Assembly (NCBI RefSeq): GCF_003054445.1
Contig: NC_042508.1
Location: 2,046,001-2,110,000, forward strand
From: Pichia kudriavzevii
Lineage: Eukaryota; Ascomycota; Pichiomycetes; Pichiales; Pichiaceae
DNA: 64,000 bases
Reading direction: 5' to 3'
Part shown: piece by piece, positions 9,919 to 19,148 of the stretch
How the letters are laid out: every line of letters starts with the position of its first letter
How positions within the stretch are numbered: position 1 is the stretch's first letter
The notes under the pieces: generated by a model
What the model saw: the letters and a program-made list of their open reading frames with translations, nothing else
Told to the model about the DNA's origin: nothing
Databases searched by the model: none
Position numbers and translations under genes: made by a program

Positions 9919-11625
9919 ATGGTTTACACTGGTGCACCACAAAACATTCAATCTTTTTACAAGTTTACTGATGATTGTTCCAATCCTGAACAATTTGAGT
10001 CTTGGAAACCTAAGATCAAAGCCTACAGAGAAGCCTTAGACAAGGAAACCTTGAAAGAGTACAGGGTCGATGATGTTCCTAAGAATTTAGATTCAGAGGT
10101 TGTTAACACAGTCGAGTATCTAAATACCACAAAAGCACTGTCTGATAGGGAGAAGGAGATCACAAACACCTCAGCATCTGAATTAGCTACTAAGATTGCC
10201 AAAGCAGAAATCTCCTCCGTTGAGGTATTAAAGGCTTTTGCACATCGTGCTGTTATTTTACAACAATTTACCAATTTCGCAATGGAATTTTTCATTAATG
10301 AGGGAATTAAAAGAGCACAGGAATTGGATGATTATTTAGCTCAGAATGGAAGAACAGTTGGTCCATTGCATGGTTTGCCAATATCATTGAAAGAACAGAT
10401 TGGTTATGCAGGCAAAATCACAAATGGTGGTTGGGTTGGTTGGTTGGAAAACATCCCAGAAGAAGATGCAACTACAATCAAAGTTTTGAAGAAATTAGGT
10501 GCAACTTTTTACGTCCGTACCAATCAACCACAATCACTTATGCACTTGGATTCTAACAATAACATCATTGGTAGAAGTAGAAACCCTTACAATTCATTAT
10601 TAACTCCAGGTGGTTCATCTGGCGGTGAGGGCGCGTGTGTTGCAGGTCGTGGTTCTGCAATTGGTGTTGGTACTGATATTGGAGGTTCAATTAGAGCTCC
10701 TGCAGCATTTTCTGGTTGTTATGGTTTGAAACCAACATCGAGAAGAATTTCATGTTTTGGTGGTGTTTCTTCTGGTAAGGGGCAAGAATCTGTTGTTGCA
10801 GTTTGTGGTCCATTGGCTAATTCAGTTGAAGACATTGAGTTATTCATGAAGTCTTACATCAATGAGGGTAAGCCTTGGGATGATGATCAATGGTGTATAC
10901 CTGTTGTTTGGAGAGATGTTGCAAAGCCAGAACCCAAGGAAATCACCGTTGCAATTATGTATGATGATGGTAAAGTCAAACCACATCCTCCACTACAACG
11001 TGGCTTGAAGTACGTTAAGGAAAAGTTAACAGAGGCGGGTGTCAAGGTTATTGACTTTAAACCATTAGAGATTGAAGAGGCTTTTGAATTAGTCAACGAA
11101 ATGTACAGTTGTGATGGAAACTATGCACAAAAGGAAATGATTCGTGCCTCTGGTGAACCACTTTTACCATTGACTAAGTGGGCATTATCATTTGGTAATG
11201 GCGACAAAATGTATACAGCAAGTGAGAATCGTGAACTGAACTACAGAAGAGATGCATTGAGAAAGAAGTATAACGACTATTTTGTCAAAGAGAAAGTTGA
11301 TTTTATCATTTCTCCAGTCAATGTTGGCTGTGCACCTGTTTGTATTGAAGATGGTATTGCAGGTCCATACTATTGGGGATACACTTCTTTGTTTAATGTT
11401 TTAGATCTACCTACATTGACTTTCCCAACAGGTTTATATCAAGATCCAAAGGTTGATGTGAAGGACGAAAGTTATGTTCCAAGATCTGAAATTGATAAGA
11501 TTGAGCAAGACAAGTACATACCAGAATTGTTTAAAGGTGCTCCAATTTGTTTCCAATTAACTACGAGAAGATATTGTGATGAGGAGACTGTTGCTTTTGG
11601 TAAAATTTTGCAAGACATATTTTAA
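9919..11625 (+). CDS. Amidase (acetamidase/AMD2 type, amidase-signature family)
   Basis: The 568-residue protein carries the Ser-Ser-Lys catalytic triad of the amidase-signature family: K158 in LPISLKEQ, the Ser pair 233-234 in GGSSGGEGA, and the nucleophile S257 in DIGGSIRAP. Members hydrolyse carboxamides to acid and ammonia. The closest groups I recall are Aspergillus amdS and S. cerevisiae Amd2 (both around 550 aa). No signal peptide or membrane segment is seen, so it is likely cytosolic. The substrate cannot be read from the sequence. The start ATG follows a short A-rich leader. The divergent Zn2Cys6 gene is its probable regulator. Confidence 0.92.
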   Translation: MVYTGAPQNIQSFYKFTDDCSNPEQFESWKPKIKAYREALDKETLKEYRVDDVPKNLDSEVVNTVEYLNTTKALSDREKEITNTSASELATKIAKAEISSVEVLKAFAHRAVILQQFTNFAMEFFINEGIKRAQELDDYLAQNGRTVGPLHGLPISLKEQIGYAGKITNGGWVGWLENIPEEDATTIKVLKKLGATFYVRTNQPQSLMHLDSNNNIIGRSRNPYNSLLTPGGSSGGEGACVAGRGSAIGVGTDIGGSIRAPAAFSGCYGLKPTSRRISCFGGVSSGKGQESVVAVCGPLANSVEDIELFMKSYINEGKPWDDDQWCIPVVWRDVAKPEPKEITVAIMYDDGKVKPHPPLQRGLKYVKEKLTEAGVKVIDFKPLEIEEAFELVNEMYSCDGNYAQKEMIRASGEPLLPLTKWALSFGNGDKMYTASENRELNYRRDALRKKYNDYFVKEKVDFIISPVNVGCAPVCIEDGIAGPYYWGYTSLFNVLDLPTLTFPTGLYQDPKVDVKDESYVPRSEIDKIEQDKYIPELFKGAPICFQLTTRRYCDEETVAFGKILQDIF

Positions 11626-11709
11626 GTCTCTTTCTCAATTCTCTGTATGACATACGCAAACATAAATATTTATATACAAATATATAGAACTTGATTATAG
11701 AGCCGCATT

Positions 11710-13623
11710 CTAATCTAACACAGGCAGAAACTGCCCAACAATCAACATTGGGATATCAAACACGTCTCTTTTGATGGTCCAAACACAGCAGCATCTTAGA
11801 TAATTATTATCATCGGCTTTCCTCAAATTGCAGTCTGTCAAATGTGTTGCATTCAAATCACCAAAGGCAAATTCACTAAAGCTTCGAAAATAGTTTATTG
11901 TGCTCTCATCATCCATCAATTCAACAATAAATGTTCTTTTAGTTAATAAACTCATTTTGGAATAACCAGTCATGACTGCAAATTCGTTGGTCAACGCTAC
12001 TATTTCGCCAGTTCGCCTCCAAATAATAGTCGGCGATGGAGACATCGATATCAGGTTCTCGTATTCCAACAAAGTTCTTTGGAAACTTCGTTCGGTGAAG
12101 ATAAGATCATTTTCGTATAGATTCTTGGTTGCACTAATAAAACTTGGCCTGTACTTAGCCATGCATTTAGCAATCTCTAATAATTGACGGTTATTGAATC
12201 TTTTTTTCAGGTAGGCAATCAAGGCATGATAAGCTTTTGGATATTGGTAGGCCTTCACTACGTTGGTCAGATATATATCATCGGGTTGTTTGATAACGTG
12301 TCTCATGATCAATGGCGAAGTATAGTCATCGTTTTGTTCAAAATCTTTAGGAATCTCCTTGGCCGTGTTCGGCATCTGAGAGTGATCTGCATTGTAAGCA
12401 TAGGAATTAGGTGTCGAGTTATCCGGATAAGAAGATACCATTGTTCCATTTTCTAAGTTGATTATGATATAAGGTCTTGTTTCTGTATCATCGTCTTCGT
12501 CCCCGCCATCATTATTGCTGTTATTCTCTGCTCCATCGGCGTTATTACCCAGATTTTCTGCGGCCAACAGTTGTTGTTGTTGATTGATGAAGTTGAATTC
12601 GTCACTAATAGGTGAAGCTGGCGATGATACTATATTTTTTTTCAAATTCATGTCTGAGAATGCTTCATCTGGAGGTGGTAGGAGTGGATGGCTACTTTGG
12701 CTGACAGACTTATTGGTATTTGTTCGTGAGTGTGAGCTCGAGACACTGAAAGTCAAGGGAGAACCAGGAGATTGGTGGCCATGTGTAACTGACGAAGATA
12801 CTTGCGCCTCTTCTACATTGATGCTAGGAGGAATGACCATGTTTAGAGGTTCCTGTCTTTCGCCATTTGGGTGCGCCAGGCTGAAGTTGTTGATACCATC
12901 ACGATCCTTATCAGCAATAGGCATGTTTATGTTTGGGGAAAAGGGAAGCCGTTCAAATACGGGACTTTTGATGTTTGAGAAGGAGGGGAGTGTTGGAGTG
13001 AGCGTGTTTAGCCCTAATCCCGAGAGAGAGACATTGGCAAGATTGAGGAGCGGGAGGTGGGACTGTGAAGGGATTGGAGGTAGATGCTGTTGATTTTGTT
13101 GAATTTGCTGGTTCTGTTGATTTTGTTGATTTGTTTGCTCCTTTTGCTCCTTTGGTACCGGTTGATCTAGACGTCCTCTTCCTTTAGCGGTCTTCTTCTC
13201 TCGTGGCTTGTACTTCCTCTTGGTTACTGGACCGTCTTTGGCCTGCACATCACCCTTGGCGGGCCTCCCCCGCTTGCGTTTCACTTTCCCTTGTAAAGGG
13301 TCTGCCTCATCAGCCCTACCTCCATCTCCGGGGTGTACATTTTTCTCTTGCGGTTCCTGATCTGGGTGTTTCTCCATCTTGACCACACTTTCCTCCTTCA
13401 CCGTGTGTTCCACCTCCATTTTCATACCACCCCCACTGTCCCTCCTATCGCCTCTTCGTGTCCGTTTCCGTACACTGTCCACACAGGGAGAGACTCCTCT
13501 TTTGACGCAGTTCTTGCACGGCCGGGACTCGTCGCACTGAAGATGTTTGGAGTGGCAGAAGGTGCATGCCACGCGTGTGGGTTTCCTAGAGAGTTTCACC
13601 TCCGGTGGTAGTCGTTTGGTCAT
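11710..13623 (-). CDS. ERT1: ERT1-type Zn2Cys6/PAS transcription regulator of nonfermentable carbon metabolism
   Basis: The 637-residue protein has an N-terminal Zn2Cys6 cluster (C20, C23, C30, C36, C39, C47) of the AcuK/AcuM/Rds2/Ert1 type. A long Q/N/P-rich linker with basic AT-hook-like RGRP motifs follows. The C-terminal PAS-type region contains IIWRRTGEI, FIVELMDDES and CCCVWTIKRDV. That C-terminus matches S. cerevisiae Ert1 (529 aa) block by block, and better than Rds2. Ert1 acts with Rds2 on gluconeogenic genes such as PCK1 and FBP1. The open frame continues upstream to a GTG at 13779, but the first ATG is at 13623 and the cluster begins 20 residues later, so that start was chosen. Confidence 0.85.
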   Translation of the reverse strand: MTKRLPPEVKLSRKPTRVACTFCHSKHLQCDESRPCKNCVKRGVSPCVDSVRKRTRRGDRRDSGGGMKMEVEHTVKEESVVKMEKHPDQEPQEKNVHPGDGGRADEADPLQGKVKRKRGRPAKGDVQAKDGPVTKRKYKPREKKTAKGRGRLDQPVPKEQKEQTNQQNQQNQQIQQNQQHLPPIPSQSHLPLLNLANVSLSGLGLNTLTPTLPSFSNIKSPVFERLPFSPNINMPIADKDRDGINNFSLAHPNGERQEPLNMVIPPSINVEEAQVSSSVTHGHQSPGSPLTFSVSSSHSRTNTNKSVSQSSHPLLPPPDEAFSDMNLKKNIVSSPASPISDEFNFINQQQQLLAAENLGNNADGAENNSNNDGGDEDDDTETRPYIIINLENGTMVSSYPDNSTPNSYAYNADHSQMPNTAKEIPKDFEQNDDYTSPLIMRHVIKQPDDIYLTNVVKAYQYPKAYHALIAYLKKRFNNRQLLEIAKCMAKYRPSFISATKNLYENDLIFTERSFQRTLLEYENLISMSPSPTIIWRRTGEIVALTNEFAVMTGYSKMSLLTKRTFIVELMDDESTINYFRSFSEFAFGDLNATHLTDCNLRKADDNNYLRCCCVWTIKRDVFDIPMLIVGQFLPVLD

Positions 13624-13984
13624 TGCCTGTTGGTAACTCCCTCGTGTGTGTTGGGTCGATTGTATATACGATGGACAATTCTGGCTCTCAATGTCTTTGT
13701 TGATTCTCTCCACATTTTTATTTTCACTAGTTATGTCGATTGATACGAGGTAAAAATTCCAACACTCTGTGAAATTCACTTTTTCCCGTTTTCAGTGTAG
13801 AGACACGCTGCTTTTTGGGGTTCTCCAACCCTCCAATCCCGGGAAGAGGAACTTTTCCCACCCATAGGGAAATCCGTTTTCGAAAACTGTAATCTGTGTT
13901 AAAGTTTTTCTTTTATAAATCTGGCATGTATATATCAAACTCTATATGAGAATGTACACTACAAAGCTACAGAAAACAAAACAT
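13624..13984. promoter_or_regulatory. ERT1 upstream region
   Basis: This 361-bp spacer between ERT1 and the 3' end of RPL4 (same strand) contains the ERT1 promoter and the RPL4 terminator. A GTG-initiated open extension of the ERT1 frame covers 13624-13779 but contains no ATG. No separate gene is seen. Confidence 0.45.
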
Positions 13985-15043
13985 TTAAGCAGACTTGAAG
14001 ACTTCCAAGAATTTAGACTTGTCAGCAGACTTTGAAGCTGGTGCCTTAGCGGAACCTAACTTCTTTTCAGAGAAGGCCTTAGCGTATGGGTTCAATCTGT
14101 ACAAGATTTGCTTGTTCTTCAATGGGTTCTTCTTCAAGGAAGCGGTCTTCTTAGTTTGAGCTGGACCTGCTGCCTTTAAGACTGCCTTGACTTCATCGGA
14201 GTTGATGACTCTGGTGATGTCGGTGTTAGAGACAATGTTAGCTGGCAAAGCAGTGTAAACGGAATCCAAAGCTGCAAATGCGGATTCGGTCCAAATGATG
14301 AATCTACCCAAGTGAGCACCTGGAGCCAATTGTAATAAACCTAAGGACTTGACGTTAGCGGTTTCGACACCTGGAACGTTTCTGAAGGCCTTGACTAAAC
14401 CGTTATCTTGAGCATAGACAACCAATGGACCTCTTCTTTGGGTGAATCTTCTACCTCTCATCTTACCCTTACCTGCTCTCATCTTCTTGGACTTGATGAC
14501 CTTGATGACATCTCTGTGAGCATTCAAAGCCTTCAAAGCTGCAACAGCTTCCTTGGTCTTTTGAACGTTTTGCAAGTCATCGGAGACAACCAATGGGACT
14601 TCAGCAATCTTTTCGATTCTGTGACCTCTTGCAAGAACTAAAGATTGAACTGCAGAAGCTGCAATAGCAGAAGCAGTTGCGTATTTCTTTTCATTGTGGT
14701 TGACCTTGATGTGCCATTTTCTCCAGATCTTGGTTGGAGCAAACATTCTACCACCTCTACACATGTTACCAAATGCTGCTTGACCAGCTCTGTGAGTACC
14801 AGAACCAGCAACTCTTGGGATTCTTGCAACAGCTCTACCGGTACCCCAAGATTCAGCAGAATGTTGGTGACCTGCGTTTTCAGCAACAGCGTAAGCTTGT
14901 CTCTTGTTCTTGTTGATCTTGGTGAAAACAGTGTGAACAACATCTGGTCTGATTGGAGCCTTGAAAACAGCTGGAACTGGAAGAGAGGTGGAGGTGACTT
15001 CACCGGAAAGTGCAACGACAGAAACTTGTGGTCTAGCGGACAT
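13985..15043 (-). CDS. RPL4: 60S ribosomal protein L4 (uL4)
   Basis: The 352-residue protein is full length for eukaryotic uL4 (362 aa in S. cerevisiae). It starts MSARPQVSV and carries the extended loop with [14 protein letters not shown] and [14 protein letters not shown] that lines the peptide exit tunnel, plus [13 protein letters not shown]. The Lys/Ala-rich C-terminal tail lies on the subunit surface. Codon choice is strongly biased (many GCT, GTC, AAG, TTG), as expected for a highly expressed gene. No intron is needed. It is divergent from TIF35 across a T-rich spacer. Confidence 0.97.
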   Translation of the reverse strand: MSARPQVSVVALSGEVTSTSLPVPAVFKAPIRPDVVHTVFTKINKNKRQAYAVAENAGHQHSAESWGTGRAVARIPRVAGSGTHRAGQAAFGNMCRGGRMFAPTKIWRKWHIKVNHNEKKYATASAIAASAVQSLVLARGHRIEKIAEVPLVVSDDLQNVQKTKEAVAALKALNAHRDVIKVIKSKKMRAGKGKMRGRRFTQRRGPLVVYAQDNGLVKAFRNVPGVETANVKSLGLLQLAPGAHLGRFIIWTESAFAALDSVYTALPANIVSNTDITRVINSDEVKAVLKAAGPAQTKKTASLKKNPLKNKQILYRLNPYAKAFSEKKLGSAKAPASKSADKSKFLEVFKSA

Positions 15044-15301
15044 TGTGTAAATGTATTTGGTTGTCTAATGAGATAAACGAAGAGAAAGTAAAGGAAAATA
15101 ACGGTACAGACTATACAGCCCAAACACAAATATGAAAAAAAAAGTGCAAAGTGGTCAATTGACCAATTTAAATGGACGAGCTGAAAAATTTGTGAGACGC
15201 CAAAGCGAAGAAAACAAAAGGACAAAAAGACAATGGGGAATTTGGAAAAAAAAAAAAAAAGCGTAAAAAAATTATAGTTTTGGAAAAAGCCGGGTAAGTG
15301 G

Positions 15302-15310
15302 TGCACGGGT
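15302..15310 (-). promoter_or_regulatory. Rap1-core-like site ACCCGTGCA
   Basis: The minus-strand sequence fits ACCCRnRCA, the core of Rap1 sites in S. cerevisiae ribosomal-protein promoters, and lies about 260 bp upstream of RPL4. Ribosomal-protein regulators differ between yeast families, so this is a weak call. Confidence 0.25.
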
Positions 15311-15317
15311 TGCAAAG

Positions 15318-15459
15318 ACTTTATTTTTTTCCGTTTTTTTTTTAATTTCCTATTTTTTTCTAATTTTCTATTTTTTTCAATTTTTTTTTCAATTTTTTTT
15401 CAATTTTTTTTTCAATTTTTTTTCAAAATTTTTTTTTTAATTTTTTTCAATTTTTTTCA
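15318..15459. repeat. Irregular tandem array of (T)7-10 tracts separated by CAA/CCG/AA
   Basis: At least a dozen runs of seven to ten T are separated by short spacers, most often CAA, giving an approximately 9-12 bp periodic array. It occupies the middle of the RPL4/TIF35 promoter. It was probably formed by slippage and is expected to vary in length between strains. Confidence 0.8.
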
Positions 15460-15587
15460 CTGGGAAACAAAAAATGAAGAAAAGTCGATGATTTTTCAAA
15501 TGAAAAAAAAAACAGAGGAAAACTCTGTTGCAGTTGACCCCGGTACACTCTAGAAAAGGTAACGGGTAAATATATCGACAAGAAGAC

Positions 15588-16397
15588 ATGTCTACTAATA
15601 ACTGGGCCGATGCGGGTGCTGCGCTTCCCGAGCCAGAAGTCATTGACAACAACGACGGAACTAAGACGGTCATTTCGTACAAGTACAACGACCAAAAGAA
15701 GAAGGTCAAGGTCACACAGAGGATCAAGTTTGTCAAAACTACCGAGACTATCAACACTGCCGTTGCTAGACGGATGAAGTGGGCCAAGTTTGGTCTTGAG
15801 AAGGAGAACGAAAATAAAGGTCCTGATTTCACTACAACGACTGTTACGGAGGCTGTCAAGTTGACGCTTTCCACCACTTGGAAGGCAGACGAGGAGAAGG
15901 AACAAGAAATTGCCAAGAAGTCGACCACCACTTCGGCATTCAAGTGTAGATTCTGTGGTAATACTGGCCATTACTCTGCCAAGTGTCCATACAAAGATAC
16001 GCTTGGTATGGCCGGTATGCTCAAGCCTGCTGGTGGTGATTCCCTACCTGCTAATGCACCGCCTCCACAATCCACTAACTCCAGGTACGTCTTGCCACAT
16101 ATGAGGGCAGGAGCTAAGCCGATTGTCCCTGCTTCAGAGGTGCCGGCTTTGAGAGTTACCAACTTGAATGCTGCAATTGATAGGGATATGTTGAGAATGA
16201 TTGTCTCCAAATATGCCGAAGGTGAACCTGTTGAGAGAGTGTCTATTTTGAGAAACAGAGATACTGGTGAGCCTATTGGTGTTGCCTTTGTGAACATGAC
16301 CACCATGAGAGGTGCAGAGCTCGTCAAGGACGCCCTCGATGGTAAGGGTTTGATGAATATGATCATCTCTGTCGACTTTGCAAAGCCAAAGAAATAA
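15588..16397 (+). CDS. TIF35: eIF3 subunit g (TIF35)
   Basis: The 269-residue protein (274 in S. cerevisiae) has the eIF3g layout: an N-terminal eIF3i-binding region with RRMKWAKFG, a CCHC zinc knuckle (C120, C123, H128, C133), and a C-terminal RNA-recognition motif (about 186-268) with LRVTNLNAAI as RNP2 and GVAFVNM as RNP1. It is a core subunit of translation initiation factor 3, acting in 43S scanning and reinitiation. It is divergent from RPL4. Confidence 0.96.
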   Translation: MSTNNWADAGAALPEPEVIDNNDGTKTVISYKYNDQKKKVKVTQRIKFVKTTETINTAVARRMKWAKFGLEKENENKGPDFTTTTVTEAVKLTLSTTWKADEEKEQEIAKKSTTTSAFKCRFCGNTGHYSAKCPYKDTLGMAGMLKPAGGDSLPANAPPPQSTNSRYVLPHMRAGAKPIVPASEVPALRVTNLNAAIDRDMLRMIVSKYAEGEPVERVSILRNRDTGEPIGVAFVNMTTMRGAELVKDALDGKGLMNMIISVDFAKPKK

Positions 16398-16785
16398 GCA
16401 TTCCCCTTTTTTTGGAAACCTGTCTCGGGCCTGTATTTTTTTTTTACTAAACGGTACGTTCTTCTAGCTGGATAATCCTAAATAAAAAAACAACAAATTG
16501 GTTGCTTTGAACTATTCCTAAGTGTCATGTCACAATTGCTGTGAAGCTGATGTTATCGTCCATATTCTTGTAAACCTATAAGAGACTTACCTACGGGTAT
16601 ATATAACATCCCCCCCTCCCCCTCCCCTTCTCCCCCCCCACATTTTTTATTTTCATCCGCGATCTCCGGGTCCAACAATGGAGTGATGTTGAAGATGATA
16701 GTGATAGAAAAGGAAACGCCCTCCCCAGTTGTATTGTTTCCACGTGTGATGCTCATTTTTCCTTTACAGCCAAGGAAGTAACACA
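16398..16785. promoter_or_regulatory. GLC3 promoter region
   Basis: This 388-bp spacer between TIF35 and GLC3 (both plus strand) holds the TIF35 terminator (T-run near 16436) and the GLC3 promoter. The promoter shows a TATATATA box near 16598, a pyrimidine tract with CCCCT stress elements at 16610-16639, and a CACGTG E-box-type site at 16741-16746. Confidence 0.55.
16610..16639 (-). promoter_or_regulatory. G-quadruplex motif overlapping three CCCCT stress elements
   Basis: On the minus strand this reads G8-AGAA-G4-A-G5-A-G7, which satisfies the four-run, short-loop rule for a G-quadruplex. On the plus strand it has CCCCT at 16613-16617, 16619-16623 and 16624-16628, the Msn2/Msn4 stress-response element. 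GLC3 in S. cerevisiae is stress- and diauxic-induced, so STRE use is plausible. Confidence 0.6.
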
Positions 16786-18909
16786 ATGGCACAGACACAA
16801 GTACAGGCACAAGGTCAAGCACGGAAAGTGCCAGACTCAGTGAAGGAACTAACTAGTATTGATCCTTGGTTGGAACCGTTCACGGAGGAATTGGCGTACA
16901 GGAGAAGTGTTGCTGATAAATGGCTTGACACTCTAACCTCAAATGAGGGTGGTATACTGAAATTTGCAGACTCGTACAAATATATGGGTATACATGTTAA
17001 CAAGGACAATTCAATAACATACAATGAGTATGCCCCCAATGCAACTGCTGCCTGTCTTATTGGCGATTTCAACAACTGGGAACATGATGTGACCCCAATG
17101 GTTAAGGATTCAATGGGGCATTTTACAGTTACCATTCCTCCACATAAGGACGGGAAGCCTGCCATTGAACACAATTCAAGGGTGAAGATCCTTTTGACCT
17201 TGCCAAGTGGGGAGAAAGTAGCAAGACTACCTGCCTACATTCATAGGGCAACTCAGCCTCCAAAAGAATATAATAATCCTTCTTATGAGGCCAGATTTTG
17301 GAACCCAACTGACAAGTATATCTTTCAACATAAGCGTCCAAAGCTCCCAAAATCTTTGAAAATCTATGAAGCACACGTTGGAATTTCGACGCCTGATCCT
17401 AAAATTGGAACTTACAATGAATTCACCGATAATGTTTTACCGGTAATAAAGGACTTGGGTTATAATACGATCCAGTTGATGTCCATCATGGAACACGCAT
17501 ATTACGCATCCTTTGGCTATCAAATCACCTCTTTTTTTGCTGTATCATCTAGATTTGGAACTCCCGAAGATTTGAAGAGGTTGATTGATACTGCGCATGG
17601 CTTGGGGTTGAGGGTTTTGCTTGATGTTGTTCACTCTCACGCCTCCAAAAACGTCGAGGATGGTTTGAATATGTTTGATGGTACCGATTATTGCTATTTC
17701 CACTCCGGTGGCAAGGGCCAACATGATCAGTGGGATTCTAGACTATTTAATTACGGGAATTATGAAACTCTAAGGTTTTTATTGAGTAATTTGAAATATT
17801 TTCTAGACGAATTCAGTTTTGATGGGTTCCGGTTTGATGGTATCACGTCAATGTTGTATACACACCATGGAATTGGGTCTGGTTTTTCAGGTGATTATAA
17901 TGAATATTTGAGTCCATTTGCTCCGGTAGATAAGGAGGCTTTGGCTTATATGATGTTAGCAAACGATTTGTGTGTACAATATTCCAAGACTAACGATTGT
18001 ACTATTACGACAATTGCGGAAGATGTGTCTGGTTACCCAACTCTCTGCAGACCAAGATCACATGGTGGTGTTGGCTTTGATTACAGATTGGCAATGTCAA
18101 TACCTGATATGTGGATTAAGATTTTAAAACATAAATCGGATGAAGATTGGGATATGGGTGGCATCACCCACACCTTGGCAAATAGAAGGTATGGAGAAAA
18201 ATGTGTTGCTTATTGTGAATCTCACGATCAAGCACTCGTTGGTGATAAAACTTTGGCATTTTGGTTGATGGATGCCGAGATGTACACCAACATGTCTGTG
18301 TTGTCCCCCTTAACCCCGGTAATCGAACGTGGGATCCAATTGCATAAGATGATTAGGTTGATCACTAATGCCTTGGGTGGTGAAGCCTATTTGAATTTTG
18401 AAGGTAATGAATTTGGTCACCCTGAATGGCTTGATTTCCCAAGAGAAGGTAACGCCGAATCCTATCATTATGCGAGAAGACAATTTAATTTGATTAAAGA
18501 CGACCTTTTACGCTATAAATTCTTATATGCCTTTGATAAGGCAATGAATGAAACCGAAACTAAGTTCACTTGGCTAAACACACAACCTGCTTACGTTTCT
18601 CTCAAACATGAAGGCGACAAAGTGATTGCTTTCGAAAGAGCAAATAAAGTCTTTATTTTCAACTTTCATCCGACTAATAGTTATGTTAGCTATAGAATTG
18701 GTGTGGATGTTCCTGGTACTTACAGAATAATTTTGAACACTAACAGAGTAGAATATGGAGGTCATAATCTCATAGATGAAGGGAAGAGCGTTTTCTTTAC
18801 CAATCCTCTAGCATGGAATAACAGAAGTAACCATATTGAAGTTTACTTACCTGCCAGAACAGCTATAGTGTTGGCATCAGAGTCTGAAATCGAGCAGTCT
18901 GGAAACTAA
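16786..18909 (+). CDS. GLC3: 1,4-alpha-glucan (glycogen) branching enzyme
   Basis: The 707-residue protein (704 in S. cerevisiae) transfers alpha-1,4 glucan segments to alpha-1,6 branch points during glycogen synthesis in the cytosol. An N-terminal CBM48-type domain (about 60-170, with [11 protein letters not shown]) precedes a GH13 barrel. The catalytic residues are visible: nucleophile D351 in DGFRFDG, acid/base E412 in TIAEDVSG, and D481 in [12 protein letters not shown]-terminal beta domain ends the protein. It opens with a Gln/Ala-rich stretch ([11 protein letters not shown]). A stress-element tract lies upstream. Confidence 0.97.
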   Translation: MAQTQVQAQGQARKVPDSVKELTSIDPWLEPFTEELAYRRSVADKWLDTLTSNEGGILKFADSYKYMGIHVNKDNSITYNEYAPNATAACLIGDFNNWEHDVTPMVKDSMGHFTVTIPPHKDGKPAIEHNSRVKILLTLPSGEKVARLPAYIHRATQPPKEYNNPSYEARFWNPTDKYIFQHKRPKLPKSLKIYEAHVGISTPDPKIGTYNEFTDNVLPVIKDLGYNTIQLMSIMEHAYYASFGYQITSFFAVSSRFGTPEDLKRLIDTAHGLGLRVLLDVVHSHASKNVEDGLNMFDGTDYCYFHSGGKGQHDQWDSRLFNYGNYETLRFLLSNLKYFLDEFSFDGFRFDGITSMLYTHHGIGSGFSGDYNEYLSPFAPVDKEALAYMMLANDLCVQYSKTNDCTITTIAEDVSGYPTLCRPRSHGGVGFDYRLAMSIPDMWIKILKHKSDEDWDMGGITHTLANRRYGEKCVAYCESHDQALVGDKTLAFWLMDAEMYTNMSVLSPLTPVIERGIQLHKMIRLITNALGGEAYLNFEGNEFGHPEWLDFPREGNAESYHYARRQFNLIKDDLLRYKFLYAFDKAMNETETKFTWLNTQPAYVSLKHEGDKVIAFERANKVFIFNFHPTNSYVSYRIGVDVPGTYRIILNTNRVEYGGHNLIDEGKSVFFTNPLAWNNRSNHIEVYLPARTAIVLASESEIEQSGN

Positions 18910-18942
18910 TCTGCTTTCACTTGTAGTCAAGCATATTCCTCC

Positions 18943-18962
18943 TTATTTTATTTTATTTTATT

Positions 18963-18993
<31 letters not shown>

Positions 18994-19031
18994 ATTTTTC
19001 ATTTTAGTTTATCGTTTCATTTTAGTTTTAT
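18943..19031. repeat. TTTTA/T-tract low-complexity repeat in the GLC3 3' region
   Basis: Repeats of TTTTA alternate with longer T runs directly after the GLC3 stop, between convergent genes. It probably provides efficiency and positioning elements for 3' end formation on the GLC3 side. Confidence 0.6.
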
Positions 19032-19116
19032 TCCACTCCACTTCTCTGTTCGTATGAGTGTTTTCTTTTATCAATTTTAGTTTGCAATTCATTAGTTAAC
19101 ACATGTATACATACAG

Positions 19117-19135
19117 ATATATATATATATATATA
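19117..19135. repeat. (AT)n dinucleotide repeat
   Basis: About nine AT units lie between the convergent GLC3 and HEL1 genes. TATATA-type tracts serve as polyadenylation efficiency elements in yeast on both strands. Confidence 0.6.
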
Positions 19136-19148
19136 CTTCATTTCTTAA

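Larger units (their letters stand above)
15044..15587. promoter_or_regulatory. Divergent RPL4/TIF35 promoter with T-tract array
   Basis: This 544-bp spacer separates two translation genes. Proximal to RPL4 it has poly-A/T stretches. Toward TIF35 it has an extended T-tract repeat (15318-15459). An ACCCGTGCA motif on the minus strand at 15302-15310 fits the Rap1 core ACCCRnRCA. Long dA:dT tracts exclude nucleosomes, and a shared open promoter is plausible. Confidence 0.5.

Noticed and set aside
13624-13779. N-terminal extension of ERT1 to 13779
   Set aside because: The extension opens with GTG, contains no ATG, and its sequence does not resemble the family; the ATG at 13623 fits the position of the zinc cluster.
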